This document shows positions 17,044-26,047 of a DNA stretch of 64,000 nt, piece after piece. The position numbers were made by a program, and so were the translations under genes. The first letter of the stretch is position 1; each line of letters starts with the position of its first letter. The notes under the pieces are model-generated. The model did no database searches. It saw only the letters and a list, made by a program, of their open reading frames with translations, and was not told the origin of the DNA. This stretch comes from Roseibium sediminis (GTDB taxonomy: Bacteria; Pseudomonadota; Alphaproteobacteria; Rhizobiales; Stappiaceae): positions 147,066 to 211,065 of the forward strand of contig NZ_VXDB01000009.1 of assembly GCF_008711325.1 (NCBI RefSeq), read 5' to 3'.

Positions 17044-18063
17044 ATGCTGAATAATATTTCCAAGGGCCTGTTGGCTGGAGCTGCAATGGTCGCGCTTTCG
17101 GGTGTTGCCGATGCTGCGTCAACCAATCTCCGGATCCAGACGCACTATGCACCGGAAACTGTTTCGGGAAAGCTGGCGGCGCGGTATGTCGATAATGTTC
17201 AGACCATGTCGAATGGCGAAATCTCAATCGAGATGTTCTACTCTTCGTCCGTCGTGAAGTCCGTTGAAACCTTTGATGCTGCGGCAACAGGTATCCTTGA
17301 TTGCGATATGACCGGTGGTGGTTACCAGACCGGCAAAAACCCGGCTTTCCAGTTTGTCGGCGACATCATGGGTGGGTATTCCACGCCGTATCAGCAGTTG
17401 AGCTGGCTCTACTACGGTGGCGGTCTAGATGCGGCCCAGAAGCTTTACAACAAGTATGACATGCAGCTCGTTGGCTGGTGGGTTTACGGTCAGGAAAGCC
17501 TTGCGTCCACCAAGCCGATTGCAGGTCCTGCCGACCTGAAGGACTGGAAATTCCGTTCGCCTCCGGGCATGGAAACCAAGATCTTCGAAAAGCTGGGTGC
17601 CAAGCCGATCGTGATGGATTTTACCGAAATCTTCACCGCGCTTGAAACCGGCATCATTGATGGTGCCGATGCGTCGGGTATCGCCAACAACGTTGGTCTG
17701 GGCCTGTATGATATCGGCAAGCACACCAACTTCCCGGGCTTCCACTCCATGCCTTCCGACCACCTTGCCTGCAACAAGGCAGTGTGGGACGCAATGCCGG
17801 AAGCTCATCGCCGCATCATGTCTGTTGCCATGGAGTCCCTAGCGCTTCAGACCGCTCTGACCTTTGAAAAGGCGAATGCGGAAGCCGTTGCCAAGCTCCG
17901 GGCTGATGGTGTGAACATCTACGAATGGTCTCCTGCAGATCTGCAGGCCTTCCGTGATGCGGCTCAGGCCACATGGCCGGAGTTTGCGACAACGCCGGAA
18001 GCCGAAGCCCTTGTTGCAAGCCATCTGGAATACCTCGGGCAGCTTGGCCTTGTGTCCAAGTAA
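17044..18063 (+). CDS. TRAP transporter solute-binding protein (DctP family)
   Basis: A 339-residue periplasmic protein with a signal peptide of about 24 residues ending VADA. The mature part shows the DctP fold, including GILDCDMTGGGYQTGKNP and the carboxylate-binding region WKFRSPPGMETKIFEKLG, then TGIIDGADASG. The style is that of the mannitol/chloroaromatic-type TRAP receptors, which bind organic or sugar acids. A perfect AGGGAGGA ribosome site precedes the ATG. A strong stem-loop between this gene and the next may protect its message so that the receptor is made in excess over the membrane subunits. Confidence 0.92.
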   Translation: MLNNISKGLLAGAAMVALSGVADAASTNLRIQTHYAPETVSGKLAARYVDNVQTMSNGEISIEMFYSSSVVKSVETFDAAATGILDCDMTGGGYQTGKNPAFQFVGDIMGGYSTPYQQLSWLYYGGGLDAAQKLYNKYDMQLVGWWVYGQESLASTKPIAGPADLKDWKFRSPPGMETKIFEKLGAKPIVMDFTEIFTALETGIIDGADASGIANNVGLGLYDIGKHTNFPGFHSMPSDHLACNKAVWDAMPEAHRRIMSVAMESLALQTALTFEKANAEAVAKLRADGVNIYEWSPADLQAFRDAAQATWPEFATTPEAEALVASHLEYLGQLGLVSK

Positions 18064-18095
18064 GCTGCGTCCTTGGTGATGTCGTAAGACAGTTG

Positions 18096-18115
18096 GGCCC
18101 CGTTTTGGCGGGGCC
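18096..18115 (+). promoter_or_regulatory. Intercistronic hairpin after the TRAP receptor gene
   Basis: GGCCCCG and CGGGGCC pair perfectly across a six-base loop, 33 bases past the receptor stop codon. There is no T-run, so it is unlikely to end transcription fully. Such stems commonly stabilise the upstream message and raise receptor-to-permease ratio. Confidence 0.55.
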
Positions 18116-18142
18116 TGACACACTCAACGCTTTTCAGGGAAA

Positions 18143-19003
18143 ATGGGTATGGAACACCGGACACACAGCGTCCTGGAGTGGCTGGTTCCGCTCGCCTTCA
18201 TTATCAGTGCAGGGTGGGTGATCTGGAATGGCCCGGGCTACATCATGGCATTCGGCTGGGGAGACCAGTTTGATGCGCTTGCAGCCCGTTATCCGGCTGC
18301 AAATGCGCTCGACTGGATTGCTCTGGTCGCCTTGCCCATTTTTCTGGTTCTGGGCACCATGACAGTGCGACGTGCTTCCATGGAGTTTATGGACTGGGGC
18401 GTCTTTGATCGCCTGTCCGTGTTTATTGGCCGCGTCACGATGTTGCTGATCGTGCTGCTGGTGACGGTCATGGTCTATGAGGTGGTTCTTCGCTATGCCT
18501 TTGAAAGACCAACGCTTTGGGCGAACGAGATGTCGCTCTGGATGGCCGGTTTCATTTTTGTGCTGGCGGGCCTTTATGCCATGCAGCAGCGCAGCCATAT
18601 CCGGATCTTCCTGCTTTATGACCTGATGCCGCGCTGGCTGCAGCGGACCTGTGATACAATTTCTACCATTTTGATCATGGTGTTTGCCTTTGCGCTCGTA
18701 TGGGGCGGCTTTGGCGAGGCGCAGGCGAAGTTTCTGCGTTGGGAAACCTTTGGAACAGCGTTTGATCCGCCCATTCCGGCTACGGAAAAACCGCTCATTC
18801 TGATCGTGGTCATGTTGGTTGCTGTGCAAGCCGTCGCGAACCTCATCCGGGACTGGGATGCAGAACCCGAAATTCACACTGCTGCAGACGATATTGATGC
18901 CGATGAACTTGCACGGCTGAGGGCTGCGGTCGGCAGCGACGGGATCGACGATCAGGACGTGACCCGTAGTTCAATTCAATCAACCGGTTCGAGGCAAGCC
19001 TGA
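18143..19003 (+). CDS. TRAP transporter small membrane subunit (DctQ)
   Basis: A 286-residue membrane protein. Residues about 12-30 and 56-75 form two additional N-terminal segments. These are followed by the DctQ four-helix core containing VYEVVLRYAFERPTLWANEMSLWMAGFIFVLAG, with the family's typical R-Y and W-x-x-E residues. The C-terminus is a soluble acidic tail after residue 235. It is larger than a minimal DctQ (about 170 residues), which fits the mannitol/chloroaromatic type. The stop overlaps the next start as TGATG. An ATG two codons later is also possible. Confidence 0.88.
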   Translation: MGMEHRTHSVLEWLVPLAFIISAGWVIWNGPGYIMAFGWGDQFDALAARYPAANALDWIALVALPIFLVLGTMTVRRASMEFMDWGVFDRLSVFIGRVTMLLIVLLVTVMVYEVVLRYAFERPTLWANEMSLWMAGFIFVLAGLYAMQQRSHIRIFLLYDLMPRWLQRTCDTISTILIMVFAFALVWGGFGEAQAKFLRWETFGTAFDPPIPATEKPLILIVVMLVAVQAVANLIRDWDAEPEIHTAADDIDADELARLRAAVGSDGIDDQDVTRSSIQSTGSRQA

Positions 19004-20628
19004 TGGATATTGGTACGATTTCCCTGGTCCTGCTGTTGGGGCTGATGTTCCTCTTGGCCATCGGCATGCCGCTCGGCATGGCATCTGCAATTCTGGCCGT
19101 CCTCGTGCTGGTCATGAAGTTCGAACCGTCCCTGCTGACAGACCCGCTGAGCTTTGGGGAGGGGCTCCTGACCCGACGCTTCGGAACAGGGCCACTGAAC
19201 ATTCTTGCCCAGAAGATATACGGGCTTTTGACGGACTATGTCCTGATATCCATTCCACTCTTCATATTCATGGCCTCCTTGCTGGAACGCTCCGGCATCG
19301 CCAAGGACATGTACTCGTCGCTGAATATCTGGCTCTCCAGCGTTCGTGGCGGCATCGCTATTGTGACGTCCGTCATGGCCGTCATCATGGCTGCAATGTC
19401 CGGCATTATCGGCGGTGAAGTTGTTCTGCTTGGCCTGATCGCGCTGCCGCAAATGCTGCGTCTTGGCTACAACCAGAACCTCGCCATCGGAACGATCTGC
19501 GCCTCCGGTTCGCTCGGAACCATGATCCCGCCATCGATCGTGCTGATCATCTATGGCCTGATCACGGAAACCTCGATCAAGGCCCTCTTCACGGGCGCGT
19601 TCATTCCCGGTTTCATGTTGGCCAGCTTCATCATCATCTACATCATCGTGCGCACGCAGATGAACCCGGAGTTGGCTCCCTTGCCCGAGAAGAAGGAGGG
19701 CGATCCGGAAGGGGCGGAAAAATGGGCCCTGTTCGGGGCGTTCCTCTCGGTTCTTTGGGCCGGGTTTGCCGGTGCGCTGTTCCTCAGGGCTCTGTTCTTC
19801 ACTGTGACCGGCCAAAATGCTGTCGTTGAAGGTGTGGACCCGATTACTCTGGGAACGGTCGAATATCTTCCCTGGCTGGGGGGGCAAGTCGTCATTGCCC
19901 TTGCTCTCATCTTCTTTGCCTTTGGCCGTGATCGCACGAAAATAGCCTGGGGCATGGGCAAGGGGCTGGTGGCGCCGATCATCGTTATCGGGGTAGTGCT
20001 CGGCTCGATTTATGGCGGCATTTCCGGCATCACGGAAGCGGCCGGCATGGGTGTTGTCGCGGTCTTTGTTCTCTCCGTCATTCGCGGTGAAGCCAGCTTC
20101 GATCTGGTGTGGGACAGCCTGATGCGGACGCTCAAATCCACCGGCACAATCATCTGGGTCACCATTGGTGCGGCAACGCTTGCCGGGGCCTACACGATTG
20201 CAGGGGGACCTCAGTATGTTGCGGACCTCATTGTTGGCTCAAACATGCCGACAATGGTGGTTCTGTTGACCATGATGCTGATCCTGCTCTTCATGGGCGC
20301 GTTCATGGACTGGGTCGGGATTGTTCTGCTGATCATTCCGGTGTTCCTGCCAATTGTTCAGCGTCTTCCCATCGAAGAGATCGGCCTGATCGGCACGCTT
20401 GATCCGAAATATCTTTCGGTGTGGTTCGGCGTTCTCTTCTGCATGAACATGCAGGTCAGCTTCCTGTCGCCACCCTTTGGTCCGGCTGCGTTCTACCTGA
20501 AGTCCGTGGCGCCTGCGCATATTTCGCTCACGGATATCTTCAAGGGGTTCCTGCCGTTCATCTGCATTCAGCTGTTGGCTTTGACGGTTCTGCTGATCTG
20601 GCCAAACATCATCACCATTCTGCTCTGA
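19003..20628 (+). CDS. TRAP transporter large membrane subunit (DctM)
   Basis: A 541-residue polytopic membrane protein of the DctM/ion-transporter superfamily. It carries the conserved MSGIIGGEVVLLGLIALPQML and CASGSLGTMIPPSIVLIIYG loop, and near the C-terminus LSPPFGPAAFYLKSVAP. A charged cytoplasmic insert (residues about 225-245) accounts for its length relative to 430-residue DctM proteins, as in the mannitol/chloroaromatic subgroup. With the receptor and DctQ it forms a sodium-driven uptake system. Substrate is inferred to be a sugar acid from the enzymes that follow. Confidence 0.92.
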   Translation: MDIGTISLVLLLGLMFLLAIGMPLGMASAILAVLVLVMKFEPSLLTDPLSFGEGLLTRRFGTGPLNILAQKIYGLLTDYVLISIPLFIFMASLLERSGIAKDMYSSLNIWLSSVRGGIAIVTSVMAVIMAAMSGIIGGEVVLLGLIALPQMLRLGYNQNLAIGTICASGSLGTMIPPSIVLIIYGLITETSIKALFTGAFIPGFMLASFIIIYIIVRTQMNPELAPLPEKKEGDPEGAEKWALFGAFLSVLWAGFAGALFLRALFFTVTGQNAVVEGVDPITLGTVEYLPWLGGQVVIALALIFFAFGRDRTKIAWGMGKGLVAPIIVIGVVLGSIYGGISGITEAAGMGVVAVFVLSVIRGEASFDLVWDSLMRTLKSTGTIIWVTIGAATLAGAYTIAGGPQYVADLIVGSNMPTMVVLLTMMLILLFMGAFMDWVGIVLLIIPVFLPIVQRLPIEEIGLIGTLDPKYLSVWFGVLFCMNMQVSFLSPPFGPAAFYLKSVAPAHISLTDIFKGFLPFICIQLLALTVLLIWPNIITILL

Positions 20629-20640
20629 GGAGGGCAGGCC

Positions 20641-21588
20641 ATGTTGACACAGGATCAGGTCGAATTTTTCACGCGGGAAGGATACCTCGTCGTTGAAAAC
20701 CTGGTGGACCCACGAACCCTTGAGGGGGTGAAGCGTGAATACTCCGCGCTCATGGATGATCTCTATGAGCGGTGGGTGGACGAGGGTAAGGTCAAACCGG
20801 CCCATGCCGGGATGACCTTCTGGGACAAGCTCGATATTGCCTACAAGGGCGGGTTTGACTGGTATCAGCCCTTTGATATCAGCCTGCCACAAGGCAACTT
20901 TACCGCGGAGACACCGATGCATTTCGGACCGGGGGTTTTCGATCTCGTGACCAACCGGGGCATTCTGGACGCGGTGGAGAGCCTCATTGGGCCGGAAATC
21001 ACCTCCAATCCGATCCAGCATGTGCGGATAAAGCCGCCTCAGCGTGCCGTGGCGGCGTCCGAAAGCCGGGCCCACGTGATTGCGACCGACTGGCATCAGG
21101 ACAAGGGCGTCACCTTGCCCGAGGCTGATGACACAACCTTTGTCACGGTTTGGCTCGCAATAACCGATGCGACCATCGAAAATGGGTGCCTGCAGGTCGC
21201 CAGCGGTTCCTATACGGAAATGCTGCCGCATTGCACGAAAACGCAGGTCGGGATCGCCGATCCGTTTCTGCCAAAGGACAATGCCGTTCCGCTGCCGGTG
21301 AAGGCGGGCGGGGCCGTTATCTTCCACCCATTGACCCCGCACGGGTCGCTTTCAAACCAGTCCGACGGTTACCGCTGGTCGTTTGATCTTCGCTACAATG
21401 TGACCGGCCAGCCGACCGGCCGCAGCCATTTTCCGGACTTTGTTGCCCGGTCCAGGTCCAATCCTGGCTCAGAACTGAAGGATTGGCGGGAGTGGAAACG
21501 CATGTGGGAAGACACGCGTGACCGGCTCGCCGCTGCCCCGTTCATTGCCCAACACCGCTGGGATGCCAGTGGCCCTTATTGCGCCTGA
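20641..21588 (+). CDS. Phytanoyl-CoA dioxygenase (PhyH) family Fe(II)/2-oxoglutarate oxygenase
   Basis: A 315-residue double-stranded beta-helix protein. The iron triad is readable: H and D in TDWHQDKGVT near residue 150, and the distal H in FHPLTPHGSLSNQ near 222, followed by the 2-oxoglutarate arginine in RWSFDLRY. PhyH-family enzymes hydroxylate small molecules with O2 and 2-oxoglutarate, not only phytanoyl-CoA. Co-transcription with a TRAP carrier and a UxaA dehydratase suggests an oxidative step that frees or modifies a sugar-acid substrate. It starts twelve bases after the DctM stop behind a GAGGAGGGC ribosome site. Confidence 0.85.
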   Translation: MLTQDQVEFFTREGYLVVENLVDPRTLEGVKREYSALMDDLYERWVDEGKVKPAHAGMTFWDKLDIAYKGGFDWYQPFDISLPQGNFTAETPMHFGPGVFDLVTNRGILDAVESLIGPEITSNPIQHVRIKPPQRAVAASESRAHVIATDWHQDKGVTLPEADDTTFVTVWLAITDATIENGCLQVASGSYTEMLPHCTKTQVGIADPFLPKDNAVPLPVKAGGAVIFHPLTPHGSLSNQSDGYRWSFDLRYNVTGQPTGRSHFPDFVARSRSNPGSELKDWREWKRMWEDTRDRLAAAPFIAQHRWDASGPYCA

Positions 21589-21594
21589 GACATC

Positions 21595-23103
21595 ATGAAA
21601 ACAATACAACTTGATCCCAGTGACAATGTTGCAGTCGCGCGGGAGCGGCTGGAAGTTGGCGAAGCCTTGGGCGGGGGAGCTACGCTTGAGCCGATCCCGT
21701 CCGGACACAAGGTCGCCCTTTCTCGGATAGCCCGCGGGGAGGCGGTGCGAAAATACGCTCAGGTGATCGGTTTTGCGGCTGAGGACATTGAAGCCGGCGC
21801 TCATGTTCACACGCATAATGTCGAGTTCCGCAATGTCTCCGGGTCATACGAGTTCTCAACGAACCTTCGTCCGGTTGCCATGGTTCCGGACACAAGCCGT
21901 GACAGTTTCATGGGATATCGGCGGAGCAATGGCAGGGTCGGGACGCGCAACTACATTGCGATCCTGACCTCCGTGAACTGTTCTGCCACCGCTGCCCGCA
22001 TGATTGCAGCAGCCTTTGGCCCTGAAGAAATGGCGGCCTATCCCAATGTGGATGGGGTCGTGGCCTTTGTGCATGGAACCGGCTGCGGCATGGCCGGGTC
22101 GGGTGACGGGTTCTCGGCGCTTCAACGGGTCATGTGGGGCTATGCACGTCACCCCAATCATGGCGGGGTCGTCATGGTCGGGCTTGGCTGCGAGATGAAC
22201 CAGATCGACTGGCTTCTGGAAGCCTATGGCATCGAAAAGGGCCCGCTGTTTCAGACCATGAACATTCAGGACGTTGCGGGCCTTCGAAAGACTGTTGAAC
22301 TGGGCATCGAAAAGGTTCGGGCGATGCTGCCGTTGGTCAATGAAGCCCGGCGTGAACCCTGTCCGGCATCCGAGCTTATGGTCGCCCTTCAGTGCGGCGG
22401 GTCAGATGCGTGGTCTGGCGTTACGGCCAATCCGGCTCTTGGCTACGCGTGTGACCTTCTCGTTGCGCAGGGCGGGACCGGAGTTCTGGCGGAAACGCCG
22501 GAAATTTATGGTGCCGAGCACCTCCTGACCCAACGGGCCATGGATCGGAAGACCGGTGACAAGCTGATCGAGCTGATCCGCTGGTGGGAGGATTACACCG
22601 CGCGCAACAAGGGCTCGATGGACAACAATCCGAGCCCCGGCAACAAGAAGGGTGGGTTGACGACGATCCTCGAAAAGTCCCTTGGAGCTGCCGCCAAAGG
22701 GGGTACAACTCCGCTTACCGGGGTCTACAAGTATGGCGAACCGGTCACCGCAAAGGGCTTCACTTTCATGGATTCGCCGGGATATGACCCGGCTTCGGTA
22801 ACCGGGCAGATTGCTTCCGGGTGCAATCTGGTCGCCTTCACTACGGGGCGCGGGTCTGCTTTCGGGTCCAAACCGTCTCCCTGCATCAAGATTTCCACCA
22901 ACACTGCCATGTATGACCGCATGGTCGAGGACATGGATGTGAATGCCGGTGCGATGCTGACGGACGGGGTCAGCCTGGAGGAAAAGGGCCGCGAGATTTA
23001 TGAGCTCCTGTTGCGGGTTGCTTCCGGTGAACAGTCGAAATCGGAAGCGCAGGGGCTCGGCGACTTCGAGTTCGTTCCCTGGCAAATCGGAGCGGTGATG
23101 TGA
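21595..23103 (+). CDS. UxaA-family dehydratase (altronate/galactarate-type)
   Basis: A 502-residue member of the UxaA/GarD family. The N-terminal SAF domain (residues about 5-95, with HKVALSRIARGEAVRKYAQVIG and AHVHTHNVEF) is fused to the dehydratase core. That core starts at GYRRSNGRVGTRNYIAILTSVNCSATAA and includes HGTGCGM, LGCEMNQ and QCGGSDAWSGVTANPALG. These enzymes use iron or another divalent metal to dehydrate sugar acids to 2-keto-3-deoxy acids. The exact acid cannot be told from sequence. The stop overlaps the next start (GTGA), so the pathway genes are coupled. Confidence 0.88.
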   Translation: MKTIQLDPSDNVAVARERLEVGEALGGGATLEPIPSGHKVALSRIARGEAVRKYAQVIGFAAEDIEAGAHVHTHNVEFRNVSGSYEFSTNLRPVAMVPDTSRDSFMGYRRSNGRVGTRNYIAILTSVNCSATAARMIAAAFGPEEMAAYPNVDGVVAFVHGTGCGMAGSGDGFSALQRVMWGYARHPNHGGVVMVGLGCEMNQIDWLLEAYGIEKGPLFQTMNIQDVAGLRKTVELGIEKVRAMLPLVNEARREPCPASELMVALQCGGSDAWSGVTANPALGYACDLLVAQGGTGVLAETPEIYGAEHLLTQRAMDRKTGDKLIELIRWWEDYTARNKGSMDNNPSPGNKKGGLTTILEKSLGAAAKGGTTPLTGVYKYGEPVTAKGFTFMDSPGYDPASVTGQIASGCNLVAFTTGRGSAFGSKPSPCIKISTNTAMYDRMVEDMDVNAGAMLTDGVSLEEKGREIYELLLRVASGEQSKSEAQGLGDFEFVPWQIGAVM

Positions 23104-24149
23104 GTGAAGGCCGAAAGCTGCGGCTTGCCGTCATCGGCGCCGGGCTCATCGGAGAGCGGCATGCGCGACTAGCCGCCAAACACGATCGCTGGACACTTGC
23201 TGCCCTAGTCGATCCTGATCCTCGCCGGGAGGCACTGGCGGCTGAACTTGGTTGCCAGTGGGTGCGCACCATAGACGAGCTGCAGTCTGGCGATATTGAC
23301 GCGGCAATTGTCGCAACGCCCAACGGGCTGCACCTGAGCGGCGGACTGGCCTGCGCGGAGCGTGGATGGCCATGCCTGATTGAAAAGCCGATAGCCGATA
23401 CGGTGGAGCAGGGGCAATCCTTGGTGGATGCCTTCGAGGCTGCAGGTGTTCCGCTGCTCATCGGCCATCATCGTCGATACCATCCTTTTGTCGCCAAGGC
23501 GCGGGAGATCCTCGACAAGGCCACATATGGCGTCCCGGTGATGGCATCGCTGATCTGGGCTGTCTGCAAGCCGCTGGAATACTTTCAGCAGGGAGATTGG
23601 CGGCTGCGCTCCGATGGCGGCCCGATCCTGATCAATCTCATCCATGAAATGGATCTGGCTTTGCATCTTCTGGGGCCTGTCCGGCACGTACAGGCCATGA
23701 CATCCAATGCGCAGCGGGGGGCGGCAGTCGAGGACACGGCAGGCGTGCTCCTGCGGTTCGAAAGCGGCGTGATCGCGACTATCTGCCTGTCCGATGCAGC
23801 CCTCAGCCCCTGGAGTTTTGAAGGGGCTTGCGGCGAGAACCCGCATATTGCCGAAACCGGGGTTTCATCGTGGAGGATCGGGTGTTCCAACGGCTCCATT
23901 GAATTTCCCGGACTGGAAGTCTGGCAGGATGCTGAGCACGGGCAAGGCAACTGGTCACGCCCGCTTGTCCAGACACGTCTTTCCGTGCCCAAGGTCGCGC
24001 CACTTGAAGAGCAACTGACCCATTTCGCCGATCTGGCCGAAGGGCTTTGTAATGAGCCGAAAGTCAGCGGACGAGACGGTCTTGCCGCTCTCAAAGCCAT
24101 TGTTGCCATTCAAAAGGCGTCGCGAACCGGCGAGATCGTTAATCCTTGA
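23100..24149 (+). CDS. Gfo/Idh/MocA family NAD(P)-dependent sugar dehydrogenase
   Basis: A 349-residue two-domain oxidoreductase. The Rossmann fold starts with AVIGAGLIGERHARL, and EKPIADTVEQ contains the conserved E-K-P of the family. HHRRYHP and GGPILINLIHEMDLALHLLG, with the catalytic histidine region, follow. Family members oxidise or epimerise sugars and inositols through a C-OH to C=O step. It uses GTG overlapping the dehydratase stop codon. In this operon it may prepare an aldonate or keto sugar for the dehydratase. Confidence 0.86.
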   Translation: MSEGRKLRLAVIGAGLIGERHARLAAKHDRWTLAALVDPDPRREALAAELGCQWVRTIDELQSGDIDAAIVATPNGLHLSGGLACAERGWPCLIEKPIADTVEQGQSLVDAFEAAGVPLLIGHHRRYHPFVAKAREILDKATYGVPVMASLIWAVCKPLEYFQQGDWRLRSDGGPILINLIHEMDLALHLLGPVRHVQAMTSNAQRGAAVEDTAGVLLRFESGVIATICLSDAALSPWSFEGACGENPHIAETGVSSWRIGCSNGSIEFPGLEVWQDAEHGQGNWSRPLVQTRLSVPKVAPLEEQLTHFADLAEGLCNEPKVSGRDGLAALKAIVAIQKASRTGEIVNP

Positions 24150-24173
24150 ATTGAAAGCTTGAAAGGCAGTTAC

Positions 24174-25082
24174 ATGAGCAAACCTTCAATCGGATTCATC
24201 GGCCTCGGGCTCATGGGAACGGCCATGTGCAACCGTCTGGTCGATCAGGGATATGCGTTGAGCGTTGTTGCGAACCGGTCGCGGACGAATGTCGAGAAAC
24301 TGGTTGCCCGCGGGGCGTGTGAGGTCAAGACTGCCCGGGATTTGGCTGCTGGCAGCGATATCGTGATGATCTGTGTCGATACATCTGCGTCCGTGGAAGC
24401 TCGGGTTTATGGAGAGAATGGGGTTCTGGCCGGGGTTCGGCCGGGCGCAACAGTCATCGATTTTGGAACCTCCTTGCCCGGATCAACCAAGAGCATCGCA
24501 CACGACATGGCCGCGGTCGGTGTGACCTATCTTGACGCACCACTCGGGCGCACGCCGTCGCACGCTCTTGAAGGCAAGCTCAATATCATGTGTTCGGGTG
24601 ACGAAGCAGGGTTCCATCGTATGGAGCCGGTGCTCAAGGATCTCGGCGAGAACGTCTTTCATCTTGGCGAGGTGGGGACGGGTCATACGATCAAGCTGAT
24701 CAATAACTTTTTCGCCATGACCACGGCCAATGCCATGTCGGAAGCTTTCGCAATGGCAGACAAGGCCGGCGTAGATCGCCAAAAGCTGTACGATGTTATG
24801 GCTGCCGGGCCGCTTCGTTCTGGCATGATGGATTTCATCAAGGCCTATGCCATTGACGGTAACCGCGACATGCTGGCCTTTTCCGTTCGCAACGCTCGCA
24901 AGGATGTTGGCTACTATGCCAAGATGGCAGAGGACCTTGAGGTTGAAAGCGTAATGGTGGCCGGGCCCCGACAGGCGCTTGGTCTTGCAATTTCTGCAGG
25001 ACGTGGAGACACCTATGTCACGGAACAGGCTGATTTCTTTTCGCAGCTTTTTGGCAGCAAGCGGGATGAAAGTTCGACCTGA
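24174..25082 (+). CDS. 3-Hydroxyisobutyrate-dehydrogenase-family oxidoreductase B
   Basis: A 302-residue beta-hydroxyacid dehydrogenase. It has GFIGLGLMGTAMCNRL, the substrate loop DAPLGRTPSHALEGKLNIM, and the catalytic lysine in GTGHTIKLINNFFAMT. The ATG after AAAGGCAG was chosen; an upstream in-frame start would add five residues outside the fold. It is about as far from the enzyme at 14828 as two different subfamilies would be, so the two probably act on different intermediates. Tartronate-semialdehyde or threonate-type reduction are the closest known roles. Confidence 0.83.
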   Translation: MSKPSIGFIGLGLMGTAMCNRLVDQGYALSVVANRSRTNVEKLVARGACEVKTARDLAAGSDIVMICVDTSASVEARVYGENGVLAGVRPGATVIDFGTSLPGSTKSIAHDMAAVGVTYLDAPLGRTPSHALEGKLNIMCSGDEAGFHRMEPVLKDLGENVFHLGEVGTGHTIKLINNFFAMTTANAMSEAFAMADKAGVDRQKLYDVMAAGPLRSGMMDFIKAYAIDGNRDMLAFSVRNARKDVGYYAKMAEDLEVESVMVAGPRQALGLAISAGRGDTYVTEQADFFSQLFGSKRDESST

Positions 25083-26023
25083 TGTCTGACGGCGCATCAG
25101 GAGGCTCGGACGACAAGGTTCTGACAGGTATTGTCCTGATGCTGGTGGCTTATCTGGTGTTCTCGTGCATCGACACCAGTTCCAAGTGGCTGACCCTTGC
25201 GGGTCTCTCTCCGCTGCAGGTCGCCTTCATGCGATATTTCGGGCACTTCACAGTGTCCCTTGGCTATCTTGGCCGGGGCAAGGTCGCCCTGAAATGCCCG
25301 ACGCCGTGGCTGACTTTTCTTGTTCTCTTGCGGGGTGTTTTCCTCGCCGGATCGACGATCTTCAACTTCATTGCGATCCAGTACCTCCAACTCTCGCTGA
25401 CGGCCTCGATCCTGTTCACTGCGCCGATCCTGATCTGTGCGCTGTCATGGCCCTTGCTGCGGGAGCCGGTTGGCATCTATCGCTGGTCGGCAATTGCTTT
25501 CGGGTTTTGCGGCGTTCTGATTGCCATTCGCCCGTTCGGGCAGGATTTTCACTGGGCGATCTTCCTGTCTCTCGGTGCGGCACTCAGCTTTGCGTTTTAT
25601 TCGATCCTGACGCGTATGTTGGCCGATACCGTCGCGACGGACACGATGCAGTTCTATTCTGGACTGGTGGGAACAGTGGGCCTGCTGCCGTCCGCCATCC
25701 TGCTCTGGCAAATGCCGGAAACGGCCGTCCAATGGGCCTTGTTGCTGGCAATCGGCCTCTTTGGATGGGGTGGGCACCAGATGCTGACAACGGCCATGCG
25801 ATATGCGCCTGCCAATGTGTTGATGCCCTATGGCTATTCCCTGATCCTCTACATGACCTTCTGGGGCTATGTCGTCTTTGGCAATGTGCCTGATGCGTGG
25901 GCCGTCGTCGGCGCGATCATCATCGTTGCTGCCGGACTGATCATCTGGTTTCGCGAGCGCAAACTGGCAGCCGAGCGGCGCAAGCAGATGCCGATTTCAC
26001 TCGCTGAACCACCGCCTCAATGA
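25082..26023 (+). CDS. DMT-superfamily (EamA) transporter
   Basis: A 313-residue protein with ten hydrophobic segments in two EamA-type halves. The first half has LVAYLVFSCIDTSSKWLTL, and the second starts near residue 160 and ends in GYVVFGNVPDAWAVVGAIIIVAAGLIIWFRERK. DMT proteins export or import small metabolites. It overlaps the preceding stop (TGATG) and closes the sugar-acid operon, so it may relieve a toxic intermediate or act as an alternative uptake route. The substrate is unknown. Confidence 0.82.
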   Translation: MSDGASGGSDDKVLTGIVLMLVAYLVFSCIDTSSKWLTLAGLSPLQVAFMRYFGHFTVSLGYLGRGKVALKCPTPWLTFLVLLRGVFLAGSTIFNFIAIQYLQLSLTASILFTAPILICALSWPLLREPVGIYRWSAIAFGFCGVLIAIRPFGQDFHWAIFLSLGAALSFAFYSILTRMLADTVATDTMQFYSGLVGTVGLLPSAILLWQMPETAVQWALLLAIGLFGWGGHQMLTTAMRYAPANVLMPYGYSLILYMTFWGYVVFGNVPDAWAVVGAIIIVAAGLIIWFRERKLAAERRKQMPISLAEPPPQ

Positions 26024-26047
26024 AGCTGGCAGCACCTGTTCAAAAAC

